Part shown: in pieces, positions 7,277 through 14,762 of the stretch
Numbering within the stretch: the first letter of the stretch is position 1
Layout of the letters: every line of letters begins with the position of its first letter
Source: Janibacter limosus NBRC 16128
Lineage (GTDB): Bacteria; Actinomycetota; Actinomycetes; Actinomycetales; Dermatophilaceae
Reading direction: 5' to 3'
DNA: 64,000 bases
NCBI RefSeq assembly: GCF_001570985.1
Contig: NZ_BCSS01000002.1
Coordinates: 62,001-126,000 of the forward strand
Made by a program: the position numbers and the translations under genes
Notes under the pieces: generated by a model
What the model was told of the DNA's origin: nothing
What the model saw: only the letters and a program-made list of their open reading frames with translations
Database searches by the model: none

Positions 7277-8653
7277 TCAGCTCTCCAGGTTGGTCGAGGG
7301 GCGTCGACCGCCGACGAGGCGTTCGACGATGAAGAGGACGACGCCGACGGCCAGCAGGGCGGCGCAGTAGATGAGCGACCCCGGGTCGTCGTAGATGACG
7401 TAGCCGAGGATGAGGAAGTTGGCGACCACCCCGATGGCGAGCAAGGGACGTGATGCGCGGAAGGCCTCCTCGGTCCGGTCGTGCTGGTCCAGCTTGACCG
7501 CGGAGATGATGACCAGGGCGTAGATCAGGAGGGTGAAGACGACCGTGACATTGGCCAGCTGGGCCAGGTCCGCGCCCGAGACGAGCAGCCCCGCGATGAC
7601 CAGGACGGAGAAGAGGATCGCCAGCCACGGCACCTGACGACTGCTCACCTTGGCGAAGGGAGCGGGGACGACGTCCTCGCGGGCCATGCCGTACAGGATG
7701 CGCGACTCGGTCACGAGGCAGACGAGACAGGTGTTGGTGATGGCGACCATGGCGATGATGGCGAAGATGATCGTCAGGACGGCCACGGACAAGGGTAGGA
7801 TGCCCACCTTGACGACCTCGAGCAGCGCGGCGTCGGACTGGGCCAGCTGCTCGATCGGGACGGTGATCGCCGCCGTGACCGCGATGAGGACGTAGAGGAC
7901 CCCGGCGGTGGCCATGCCACCGATGAGGGCTCGCGGGAAGTCGCGACGCGGGTTCTGCGTCTCTTCGGCCAAGTTGGCCGCATTCTCGAAGCCGGTCATG
8001 GCGAAGAAGGCCAGGGCGACACCGGCGAGCAACCCGAGCGCGGGGTTGCTCTCGGTGGAGAACTCGGTGATCCGGGAGAAGTCGACCTTGCCCTGGACGG
8101 TGGCCACGACACCGATGATGAGCACGATGACCAGACCAGTGATCTCGATGAAGGTCATGATCATGTTGGCCACGACCGACTCGGTGATGCCGACGAAGTT
8201 GATGATCGCCAGTCCGACGATGAAGGCCAGGGCCACCACGAGGGCCGGCGCTGCCGCCCACACCTCGCCGAAGTACTGCGCGAATCCCGTGGCGAGAGAC
8301 CCGGCCGCGGCATAGCTCGCGGAGAGCATGCAGAAGGTGATGAAGAAGGTGAGCGTCTTGTTCTTGAAGGCCTTGTTGACGTAGAGCGCGGCGCCCGCAG
8401 CCTGGGGGTACTTGGTCACGAGCTCCGCGTAGGCCAGGCCGGTGATCGTCGCGACCGTGACACCCACGGCGAAGGCCGCCCAGAAGGCGCCCCCGACGGC
8501 GCCGGCGACCAGACCGATGAGGACATAGATACCGGACCCGAGGACGTCGCCCAGGACGTAGAAGTAGAGCAGGCGGCCGGTGACACCTTGCTTGAGCTCG
8601 GAGTCCTCGTTGACATGGGCGCCACCCCCGGGGCTGGCTGTGTCGACCGACAT
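7277..8653 (-). CDS. APC family amino acid permease
   Basis: The 458-residue protein has about 12 transmembrane helices plus a short C-terminal tail. The first helix LGSGIYVLIGLVAGAVGG contains the unwound G-S-G-I-Y motif that holds the substrate backbone in APC-superfamily carriers, and PQAAGAALYVNKAF and GFENAANLAEETQNPRRDFP match family motifs. It probably imports amino acids or a related amine by proton symport. ATG at 8653 is preferred to an upstream GTG-type start because GGAGGAAGG lies ahead of it. It is the first gene of an operon with the stress protein and the NAD(P)-binding protein. A CRP/GlxR-like palindrome lies about 50 nt upstream. Confidence 0.88.
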   Translation of the reverse strand: MSVDTASPGGGAHVNEDSELKQGVTGRLLYFYVLGDVLGSGIYVLIGLVAGAVGGAFWAAFAVGVTVATITGLAYAELVTKYPQAAGAALYVNKAFKNKTLTFFITFCMLSASYAAAGSLATGFAQYFGEVWAAAPALVVALAFIVGLAIINFVGITESVVANMIMTFIEITGLVIVLIIGVVATVQGKVDFSRITEFSTESNPALGLLAGVALAFFAMTGFENAANLAEETQNPRRDFPRALIGGMATAGVLYVLIAVTAAITVPIEQLAQSDAALLEVVKVGILPLSVAVLTIIFAIIAMVAITNTCLVCLVTESRILYGMAREDVVPAPFAKVSSRQVPWLAILFSVLVIAGLLVSGADLAQLANVTVVFTLLIYALVIISAVKLDQHDRTEEAFRASRPLLAIGVVANFLILGYVIYDDPGSLIYCAALLAVGVVLFIVERLVGGRRPSTNLES

Positions 8654-8701
8654 GAGCGGGCCTTCCTCCCGGGTGCGCCACCGTTGTGGCGCCGTGGTTC
8701 C

Positions 8702-8717
8702 CGTGACCCAGATCACA
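8702..8717. promoter_or_regulatory. CRP/GlxR-like palindrome upstream of the permease operon
   Basis: The sequence CGTGACCCAGATCACA has the GTGA-N6-TCAC core of cAMP-receptor-protein family sites and lies 49 nt before the permease ATG. No CRP gene is in the window, so the assignment rests on the motif only. Confidence 0.4.
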
Positions 8718-8783
8718 ACGGATGCGCGCCGCTGTCAACTGGAAGCGGGCGCCGGCGTGTCGTCGGACGCGTCCTGCGCCGGA

Positions 8784-9233
8784 CTAGGCGTCGTCCGCCG
8801 GACGCGTGCGGCCACGCTTGATCTGGCCACGCTGGGACTTGGCCTCGAGCCGCCGACGCTGCGAACCACGGGTGCGCTTGGTGGCGCGCCGGGGTGGGGG
8901 AGGAGGTGAGAGTGCTTCGCGCAGAAGGGAGGCCATCCGCTCACGCGCAGCGCTACGGTTGCGTCGCTGGGACCTGAACTCGGACGCGTCGACGGTCAGG
9001 ATCGTGCCCACGAGCCTCGGGGTTAGGCGCTCGAGAGCGCGCTCCCGCTGCCGGTCGGTGAGCGCTGTGGTCGTGGCGAGGTCGAGGGAGAGCTGTACGC
9101 GCGAGTCGGTCGTGTTGACGCCCTGGCCGCCGGGACCGCTGGAGCGGCTGAACTGCTCGGACAACTCCGGTCCGGGGATCAACAGTCCATCTGGGATCCC
9201 CGGACCGGGAGGGACGCGCAGCTCGTTCACCAC
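8784..9233 (-). CDS. arfB: ArfB-type peptidyl-tRNA hydrolase (ribosome rescue)
   Basis: The 149-residue protein is a class I release-factor-like hydrolase that rescues ribosomes stalled on mRNAs lacking a stop codon. The catalytic GGQ is at residues 35-37 within SSGPGGQGVNTTDSRVQL, the exact family signature. The protein lacks the codon-recognition domain of RF1/RF2 and ends in a long Arg/Lys-rich tail (RATKRTRGSQRRRLEAKSQR) that in ArfB enters the empty mRNA channel. Length agrees with E. coli ArfB (140). The start is GTG at 9233 or the adjacent GTG at 9230; no strong ribosome-binding site separates them. It is divergent from the small membrane protein gene downstream on the other strand. 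Confidence 0.92.
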   Translation of the reverse strand: MVNELRVPPGPGIPDGLLIPGPELSEQFSRSSGPGGQGVNTTDSRVQLSLDLATTTALTDRQRERALERLTPRLVGTILTVDASEFRSQRRNRSAARERMASLLREALSPPPPPRRATKRTRGSQRRRLEAKSQRGQIKRGRTRPADDA

Positions 9234-9310
9234 CTCAGGATGTCAGGCGTGGAGGAAGGTCGTCTCGCCACGTGGGCATGGCGGATCACGCAGTGCGCCA
9301 TGCTGAGGAC

Positions 9311-9703
9311 ATGACTCTCAACCGATCCGAACGAGGGACAGCCGGACTGCTGCTGGGGGTCGGCGCCTTCCAGATGGCGCTCGTGGCGGGTGCGCCCTGG
9401 GGCAGGGCGGCCTTCGGGGGAGCCCGCCATGGTCGGCTCCCGACACATCTACGCAGGGTGAGCGCGGTGGCCTGTGTCGGGTACACCGGCGCTGCCGCGC
9501 TCGTCCTCAGCGAGGTCGGTTCACCGCGGACCCGGGCCGCCGGGTTCACCGGACTGACGGCGCTCATGTGCATGGGCACTCTGGCAAACGGCGCCTCCCG
9601 CTCGCCGGTCGAGCGCGCCATCTGGACGCCGGTGGCCGGCCTGACCGCGGCGCTGTCCTGGCGTGCGCGTCAGGACAAGATCCAGGACATCGTCTGGTTG
9701 TAG
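9311..9703 (+). CDS. Small membrane protein of unknown function
   Basis: A 130-residue hydrophobic protein that I do not recognise. There are about four potential membrane segments: GLLLGVGAFQMALVAGA, SAVACVGYTGAAALVL, GFTGLTALMCMGTLAN and TPVAGLTAALSW, with basic residues on the connecting loops. ATG at 9311 is chosen because TGAGGA lies just upstream; an in-frame ATG at 9272 would add a charged, family-unlike extension. Its 3' end overlaps the convergent ketopantoate reductase gene by 34 nt. It might be a DoxX- or DUF-type small integral membrane protein, but nothing in the sequence decides this. Confidence 0.65.
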   Translation: MTLNRSERGTAGLLLGVGAFQMALVAGAPWGRAAFGGARHGRLPTHLRRVSAVACVGYTGAAALVLSEVGSPRTRAAGFTGLTALMCMGTLANGASRSPVERAIWTPVAGLTAALSWRARQDKIQDIVWL

Positions 9704-10575
9704 GGGGTCTCGAGGCCATGGCGCTCGCCGAGCGCGACGACCCGGTCTGCGAAGAGCGCCACCTCGGTCGGCCGCCCGGCCAGGACGTCCTGGAGCATCG
9801 AGGTCTGGCCACTGCCTGGGAGTCCCAGCAGAACCCGGTCCCAGCGCTCGCGGTCGTCGTCCCCGAGGGCGACCCCTTCGGCGTTGGCGACGTCGATGAC
9901 CTCTTCGCGCAGGGCGACCATCAGGGAGCGGGGGGCGCCATCGTGGGTGAATTCCTCGTAGGGCAGTCGCAGCACTGCTGACGCTTGGTTGATGCAGGTG
10001 TTGACCATGAACTTCCACCACATCTCGTGCTGCATGTCCTCGGGTGCGTCCCAGGCGAGCCCGGCCCGGCCGAGGGCGGCTCCCACGGCATCGACGGCGG
10101 ACCCGGGCGCCAGCCCGTCTGAGGTGCCGATGACGAGTCGGCCGGGTGAGAGGTAGGTGACCGCGTTGCCCTCACGCCCCGCGGCCATGCCGAGCGCGAT
10201 GCACAGCAGGACCTGGCCGGCTCCGAAGCGGGCAGCGATGACCTCCTCGCTGTCGAGACCGTTGAGCACGGAGACGAAGAGGGTGTCAGGACCGACGAAG
10301 GGGGTGAGATCGGCCAGCGCATCGGCAAGGTCGTGGTGCTTGACGGCCACGATGGCCAGGTCGACGGGCGGCAGCTCATCACGTGCCGGGTCGGCAACCT
10401 CCGCGGACAGGGCAGTCCCGTTGACGGTCAAGCCGTTGCGCCGCAACCGATCTGCACGCTCACCAGATGCGACGAGGACTGTCTCCACGCCCCCTTCGAC
10501 GAAGTGCGCCGCGTACATGGCCCCCATGGCCCCGGCACCGACGACGGCCACTGACTGGATCTCTCTCGTGCTCAC
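9670..10575 (-). CDS. panE: 2-dehydropantoate 2-reductase family protein
   Basis: The protein of about 301 residues has an N-terminal Rossmann domain (VAVVGAGAMGAMYAAHF, NADPH-binding) and a C-terminal ketopantoate-reductase dimer domain. Family residues are visible: AVKHHD with the Lys of the cofactor site, NGLDSEE with Asn, and WWKFMVNTCINQASAV with the catalytic Lys and Asn. The reaction would be NADPH-dependent reduction of ketopantoate to pantoate in coenzyme A synthesis, although many such proteins are paralogues acting on other 2-oxo acids. GTG at 10575 is preferred to TTG at 10584; neither has a clear ribosome-binding site. The stop region overlaps the convergent small membrane protein by 34 nt. 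Confidence 0.82.
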   Translation of the reverse strand: MSTREIQSVAVVGAGAMGAMYAAHFVEGGVETVLVASGERADRLRRNGLTVNGTALSAEVADPARDELPPVDLAIVAVKHHDLADALADLTPFVGPDTLFVSVLNGLDSEEVIAARFGAGQVLLCIALGMAAGREGNAVTYLSPGRLVIGTSDGLAPGSAVDAVGAALGRAGLAWDAPEDMQHEMWWKFMVNTCINQASAVLRLPYEEFTHDGAPRSLMVALREEVIDVANAEGVALGDDDRERWDRVLLGLPGSGQTSMLQDVLAGRPTEVALFADRVVALGERHGLETPYNQTMSWILS

Positions 10576-10760
10576 ACGGCCCAAGGTATGTCACGGAAGG
10601 CACCCCGCCGATGGGCGTTCCTCGCGCTGCGGCCCGCGGTCACGGCGACCGACGAGCCCGACCACCGACAAGCAGCCGATGGTCGAGGCCACGGAGGCCG
10701 GACTCACCAGCACCTGACCGGCACCGCCGCGATGTCGCTCTCGCGCCCTACGGTAGGTCC

Positions 10761-11804
10761 ATGCCTCTGACCGGAGCCGTGCGCGCCACGAATCGCGACC
10801 CCCTTCTCCAGATGGTCAAGACGGCCCTCGCCACGATCCTTGCCTGGGTCGTGTCCGATCTGATCATCCCCGATGGTCCGCCGCCGGTCTTCGCCGCGAT
10901 CGCCGCCATGCTCGTCGTCCAGCCGAGCCTCAACCAGTCGTTGACGAAGGGAGTGGAGCGCAGCGCCGGCGTCATCGCAGGTGTCATGCTCGCCACGGGT
11001 CTCGGGATGGCCTTCGGCAGCGCGTCGTGGGTGGTCCTCGTCGCCGTGTCGGCGGCCCTGGCGATCTCGTGGGCGCTGCGACTGACGAGCGGGTCTGCCA
11101 ACCAGGTCGCGATCAGCGCACTCCTCGTGCTCGCCATCGGGGCATCGACCCCGGACTACGCCTTCGTGCGTGTCATCGAGACGATCATCGGCGCCGTGAT
11201 CGGCGTCGTCATCCATCTGGCTCTCGTCCCGCCCGTGGCGCTCGAGCCGGCTCGAGCGGCGCTCGACGAGCTGGGGGAGGAGACAGCCCAATCGCTCGAG
11301 CGGCTGGCCGACGCGCTCGTGGCACGCAAGACGCGGCCGGGGAGGCTCCTGCTGCTCCACGATGCCCGACGGTTGCACCCGCTGCTCGACGAGGCGCTGG
11401 AGGCCCTGGACGATGCGGATGACTCCTTGCACCTCAACCCCAGGGCCCGTCGTTATCGCGGTGAGCTCGCCCTCATGCGAGAGAGTCTCGACCTCCTGAC
11501 CAAGATCGGCACCCAGGTGCGGGGGATGACCCGTGCCTATGTCGACCACTACGACGACGAGGTGCGTGAGGAGCCGGTCGTCGCCGGTATCGCCGAGGAG
11601 CTCCTGCGAGCCGCGCACGACACCCGGCTGCACCTGCGCCTGGCGGTGCCAGCGCTACGGGCCGAGCACCTCGACGACACGGCTCCGGCCCTCACAGCGC
11701 CCCTGGACGTCAGCGCACCCCACGGAATGCGTTGGATCCTCATCGGGTCCCTCATGGAGGACCTCCGTCGGATCCGGCACGAGCTCGGGGCACAAAGCAC
11801 CTGA
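10761..11804 (+). CDS. FUSC-family membrane protein (aromatic acid exporter-like)
   Basis: The 347-residue protein starts with a FUSC/ArAE-type membrane domain of about five to six helices (residues 18-165), beginning DPLLQMVKTALATILAWVV and including VVQPSLNQSLTKGVERSAG, the conserved loop of the family. A long helical cytosolic region (about 170-347) rich in Glu, Arg, Leu and Asp follows, as in YgaE/ArAE relatives. Proteins of this kind are proposed efflux carriers for aromatic or hydroxylated acids; no partner protein is encoded nearby. ATG at 10761 is preceded by GGTAGG. It is divergent from panE across 185 nt. Substrate unknown. Confidence 0.8.
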   Translation: MPLTGAVRATNRDPLLQMVKTALATILAWVVSDLIIPDGPPPVFAAIAAMLVVQPSLNQSLTKGVERSAGVIAGVMLATGLGMAFGSASWVVLVAVSAALAISWALRLTSGSANQVAISALLVLAIGASTPDYAFVRVIETIIGAVIGVVIHLALVPPVALEPARAALDELGEETAQSLERLADALVARKTRPGRLLLLHDARRLHPLLDEALEALDDADDSLHLNPRARRYRGELALMRESLDLLTKIGTQVRGMTRAYVDHYDDEVREEPVVAGIAEELLRAAHDTRLHLRLAVPALRAEHLDDTAPALTAPLDVSAPHGMRWILIGSLMEDLRRIRHELGAQST

Positions 11805-11834
11805 GGGCGTGGCTCGGCGCTAGCCTCGAGTGTC

Positions 11835-12539
11835 ATGGACGCACTCATGGGGGAGCAGATCGCCCGCGCCGGCCTGACCGACTGGCGCAAGCTGGCGCAG
11901 GGCCTGCACGCCCGATATCTGGCAGATGACTTCACAACGAGCGCGAGATTCGTTGCGGCAGTGGGGGAGGGGGGCGACTCGATCGGTCACCATCCCAGGG
12001 TGTCGATGGGGCCCGGGTTCGTGGACCTGAGGCTCATCTCCGCGGACGCCGTGTACCGCGATGACGACGGCAACGAGCTCGTCTTCGAGTGGGTGACCCA
12101 GCAGGACGTCGACCTCGCGCGGCGGATCACGCAGCTCGCGGCTGAGCAGGGACTGGCAGCCGACCCAGCGTCGGTCAGCCATGTCGAGCTCGGTCTGGAC
12201 ACGTCCGACTCCGCCGCGGTCGCGCCCGTGTGGGCGGCTCTGCTGACCGGTGACGCCGATGCCCAAGGGCACGGTTCGCCGAGCGACGAGATTCGCGACG
12301 TGACGGGACGGGTACCCAACCTGTGGTTCGGCGAGGCTGACGAAGGGGGCAGCGCGCCACGGTCCTTCCACGTCGAGGTCTACGTGGCACCCGAGGTGGT
12401 CGAGCAGCGGGTCGCCGCAGCCGTCGCAGCAGGCGGCATCGTCGTCGACGACAGCCAGTCCCCGGGCCTGACCGTGATCGCCGACCAGGACGGCAACCGA
12501 GGCATTGTCTGCGCCGACACCTCGTCGGCACAGGGTTGA
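11835..12539 (+). CDS. Pterin-4a-carbinolamine dehydratase-like/VOC fusion protein
   Basis: A 234-residue two-domain protein. Residues about 10-105 resemble 4a-hydroxytetrahydrobiopterin dehydratase: GLTDWRKLAQGLHARY, then GDSIGHHPRVSMG with the conserved His-His-Pro and VDLRLIS, ending in the helix DVDLARRITQLA. Residues about 115-230 look like a glyoxalase/VOC-type half domain (VSHVELGLDTSD, FHVEVYVAPEVVEQRVAA, GIVVDDSQSPGLTVIADQDGN). The N-terminal domain suggests a pterin dehydratase or a coactivator relative; the fusion implies a joint role on one small molecule, which is inference. A fresh VOC-gene remnant follows directly. ATG at 11835 is the only sensible start, although no strong ribosome-binding site is visible. 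Confidence 0.78.
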   Translation: MDALMGEQIARAGLTDWRKLAQGLHARYLADDFTTSARFVAAVGEGGDSIGHHPRVSMGPGFVDLRLISADAVYRDDDGNELVFEWVTQQDVDLARRITQLAAEQGLAADPASVSHVELGLDTSDSAAVAPVWAALLTGDADAQGHGSPSDEIRDVTGRVPNLWFGEADEGGSAPRSFHVEVYVAPEVVEQRVAAAVAAGGIVVDDSQSPGLTVIADQDGNRGIVCADTSSAQG

Positions 12540-12610
12540 GGCGCGCATCAGCAGCGCTGATGCCGCTCGTCGGGTGCCATGGTCTCGACGCCTAGGTCGG
12601 TGCTGCCGCG

Positions 12611-12774
12611 ATGAGTCTTGTGTTTTGGGTAGACGACCTCGACATGACCTTCGAGTCGCTGGTCCGGCGGGACACTCCCGCACACACGCCCACCTCAGGA
12701 CACCGGGAATGACGCTCGCCATGGCGCGCGACCCGGACGGCACACTCGTCGAGCTCGTCGCCAAGCGTGTGTGA
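12611..12774 (+). pseudogene. Remnant of a glyoxalase/VOC-family gene
   Basis: Two short conceptual pieces in different frames look like one VOC domain. The first (12611-12712) encodes MSLVFWVDDLDMTFESLVRR and ends in a premature TGA; the second, from about 12690 to the TGA at 12774, encodes GMTLAMARDPDGTLVELVAK, the usual last strand of such domains with its metal-binding Glu. The middle of the domain is missing and the frame is shifted, so this is a deleted and frameshifted gene. It follows an intact protein with a VOC half domain, and may come from an old duplication. Confidence 0.6.
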
Positions 12775-12812
12775 ATCGTGCGGCAGGGGACAGGTCCCGG
12801 CCGCTCTGCAGG

Positions 12813-12837
12813 TGTCACTTCACGACGTGAAGTGACA
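12813..12837. repeat. Perfect inverted repeat abutting dif
   Basis: TGTCACTTCACG and CGTGAAGTGACA are exact reverse complements separated by a single A. The right arm overlaps the outer part of the predicted XerD arm of dif (12830-12837), so the XerD-side sequence GTCACTT is present twice in opposite orientation. This could bind another recombinase protomer or another terminus protein; the role is unknown. Confidence 0.75.
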
Positions 12838-12857
12838 TAATGTGGATTATCGGCGAT
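12830..12857 (-). other. dif: dif site (XerC/XerD chromosome dimer resolution)
   Basis: Read on the minus strand, the 28 bases consist of an 11-nt XerC arm ATCGCCGATAA, a 6-nt centre TCCACA and an 11-nt XerD arm TTATGTCACTT. This agrees at all but three positions with the actinobacterial dif consensus as I remember it (CCGATAAT then two variable bases then ACATTATGTCA), and the XerD-side TTATGT is the most conserved part of all bacterial dif sites. It is intergenic, as expected. dif marks the region where replication ends and chromosome dimers are resolved by FtsK-activated XerCD. Confidence 0.85.
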
Positions 12858-13145
12858 GTGAGGAGATGTGCGTCTGGCCCCCTCCTTGGGCCCCGCGGCC
12901 GCACTCATGGTTGCCTCTGAGAGCCGTTGCCGACGATTGCACTCCACGCGCAGGCCGCTGGTGAATGACGCGCATCAGCGACGCAGGTGTGTCCGGGCAA
13001 AATGGTGCCGCCCGTCCCGCGACCTGGACCTGGCCTCGCCTCCCTGCTCAGGTCTCTTGTGCTTCCACTAGACGGACGAGCACACAACCTGACATAACGC
13101 ACGAGCGCAGTTGCCGCGACGAGCAGGGCTGAGCATGCTGACCGC

Positions 13146-13607
13146 ATGGCTCACACCGTCGACTTCAAGGATGTCTCCACCTCAGGCCTCGAGAGCTCGC
13201 CGGTGGCTGACGCGCTCGCTGGTCTGCGCGCCAACGAGGCTCGCTACTTCAAGAACAAGTACGACCACGCCTTCACGGTCGAGTCCGCAGCACAGGCCAC
13301 GGAGATCGTCGAATGGGTGACCCGGATCCTGCGCGAGGAGCGTGACATCGTCATCTCCTCCCCCGCCCTCGAGGCCAGCCTGGCCGAGGTCGACGGGATC
13401 CGGTGGGCGCACGTCTTCTACGAGTGCGGCCTGGCGGTCAATGTCCTCTACACGCTCGCCGAGGGCGGCAAGCGTGCTGTCGGCTTCAAGCTCTCGGAGG
13501 GCATGGACGCGCCCGAGGAGCTCGCGGCCTTCAAGTGGGCCCGCCAGAAGTCGAAGCTGGCCGGCACGATCCGCGGCACCTATTTCGTCATCAAGGGCGA
13601 TTACTGA
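13146..13607 (+). CDS. Conserved-looking hypothetical protein
   Basis: A 153-residue soluble protein that I cannot place in a family. It is acidic to neutral and mixed alpha/beta: the helix VADALAGLRANEARYFK, a strand-turn region RDIVISSPALEASLAEVDG, then IRWAHVFYECGLAVNVLYTL, and a C-terminal strand IRGTYFVIKGDY. There is no signal peptide or membrane segment. Codon use and G+C content look native. It begins with ATG about 290 nt right of the dif site and ends 12 nt before a convergent pseudogene. Nothing nearby suggests a role. Confidence 0.7.
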   Translation: MAHTVDFKDVSTSGLESSPVADALAGLRANEARYFKNKYDHAFTVESAAQATEIVEWVTRILREERDIVISSPALEASLAEVDGIRWAHVFYECGLAVNVLYTLAEGGKRAVGFKLSEGMDAPEELAAFKWARQKSKLAGTIRGTYFVIKGDY

Positions 13608-13619
13608 CCGTGAGCCGCT

Positions 13620-14185
13620 TCAGTCGACGAGCGGGTCGACGGGCTGGGCGGCGCCCCGTCCTAGATCGAAGCGCCGCTCCATGGTCCAGTCGCCCGACGG
13701 TCGCTCGGCCAGCAGCGAGATCGACGTGGTGACCACGCAGATCGGCAGCCGTGGGCCCACCTCGGCCGCTGCGAAGCGCATGGCATCGAGTGGTGCGTGG
13801 TCCGCGATCGTCAGGTGCGGCACGACCTCTGCGTGCTCACCACCGTAGGGCTGACACGCGGGGAACTCGACAACGACGAGGTCGGTGAGGCCGCGCAGCT
13901 ACACGTCCGCATCGGAGGCGAGCCACAGGACCTCGTCGCCACACCATCGGGTCCCGACAAAGCAGTGCTCGAAGGGTGCTGCCTGCCGGAAGACGGACTC
14001 GAGCCGGGCCACGATCGTGGTATCGAGCTCGTCGAGCGGGACGAACGGAAGAGCACCGTCACGTGGGGCGGCACTCCCCTGCCCGCCATCGGGTCCAGAT
14101 CGCGTCGGATGTCGCCCACGGCCGGCTCGACCTCGGGCACCTCCACGACGAGCGCTGTCCGCAGACCACTCCCCTGTCGAGTCAT
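13620..14185 (-). pseudogene. 2'-5' RNA ligase (LigT)-family pseudogene
   Basis: The N-terminal frame (ATG at 14185) encodes a LigT-like start with the first HxT motif, VPPHVTVLF. Directly after it, near 14046-14050, one base appears to be missing: in the next frame the text continues FVPLDELDTTIVARLESVF, as expected for this family. That second frame is then broken by a TAG at 13901-13899 before it runs on through EVVPHLTIADHAPLD, which holds the second HxT motif, to a stop at 13620. Two independent lesions in a recognisable two-motif phosphoesterase make a true pseudogene likely rather than one sequencing error. Confidence 0.75.
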
Positions 14186-14206
14186 CCGCCCATCATGGTC
14201 CTTCGC

Positions 14207-14602
14207 TCAGGCCGGCGGCGCGAAGAGCTCCAGGGCGATGTTGTCCGGGTCACGGAAGGAGATGCCCGACCCGTAGGACGCGTCCCTGACCCCGCTGTGG
14301 GCGATGCCCAGGCGGTCGAGCGTGGACACCCAGGTCTCGAGCTCGCTGCGCTCGATCGCGAAGGCGATGTGGTCCAGCCCGGTCTGCTTCTCGTCGAAAG
14401 AGCCCGTGGCGGTAGAACCGGTGTGGGTGTGGATCCCGAAGAGAGTGCCGCCACCAAGAGCGAAGACCGCATGGTGGAAGGCGCCCGACTCCTCGTCCTC
14501 GTCGAGGACGGGATCGGCGCCGAAGAGCTGGCTGTACCAGCTGGTGCTGGCCTCCAGGTCCGTGACGGTGATGGCGACGTGGGTCAGGGCAGGGAACGGC
14601 AT
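14207..14602 (-). CDS. VOC family (glyoxalase/bleomycin-resistance-like) protein
   Basis: The 131-residue protein is a complete two-module VOC domain: LTHVAITVTDLEASTSWYSQ at the N-terminus with the first metal His, GLDHIAFAIERSELETWV for the second module, and ISFRDPDNIALELFAP with the terminal Glu ligand. Such proteins are metal-dependent isomerases, dioxygenases or drug-binding proteins; substrate cannot be told. ATG at 14602 is chosen because it precedes the first beta strand (MPFPALTHVAI); the upstream open frame is low-complexity. It stands alone between a pseudogene and a lone antitoxin-like gene. Confidence 0.85.
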   Translation of the reverse strand: MPFPALTHVAITVTDLEASTSWYSQLFGADPVLDEDEESGAFHHAVFALGGGTLFGIHTHTGSTATGSFDEKQTGLDHIAFAIERSELETWVSTLDRLGIAHSGVRDASYGSGISFRDPDNIALELFAPPA

Positions 14603-14762
14603 GGCGACCTCCGTGAGCACCAGGTCGGGTCCGTGATGCGAGGGGATCGGGCAGGCGGACGCCGGCGACGACTGGTGGGCCAAGCATTCTCCTCGGGCCC
14701 AGCGGACGCAAGGGCCTGCGGACAACGCGCGTGCTCACGACACACGCGCAGAACGGACGGCC

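Larger units (their letters stand above)
12775..13145. other. Gene-free interval holding the dif site
   Basis: This 371-nt interval has no convincing gene. It holds a 25-bp inverted repeat and a dif-like Xer recombination site (listed separately). A 32-codon frame beginning ATG at 12866 is preceded by GAGGAG only a few bases away, has no recognisable similarity and is not called. The rest shows nothing I can assign. Confidence 0.6.

Noticed and set aside
12866-12964. A 32-codon frame after GAGGAG inside the dif interval
   Set aside because: The ribosome-binding site is too close to the ATG, the product is Pro/Arg/Trp-rich and there is no similarity to anything known.
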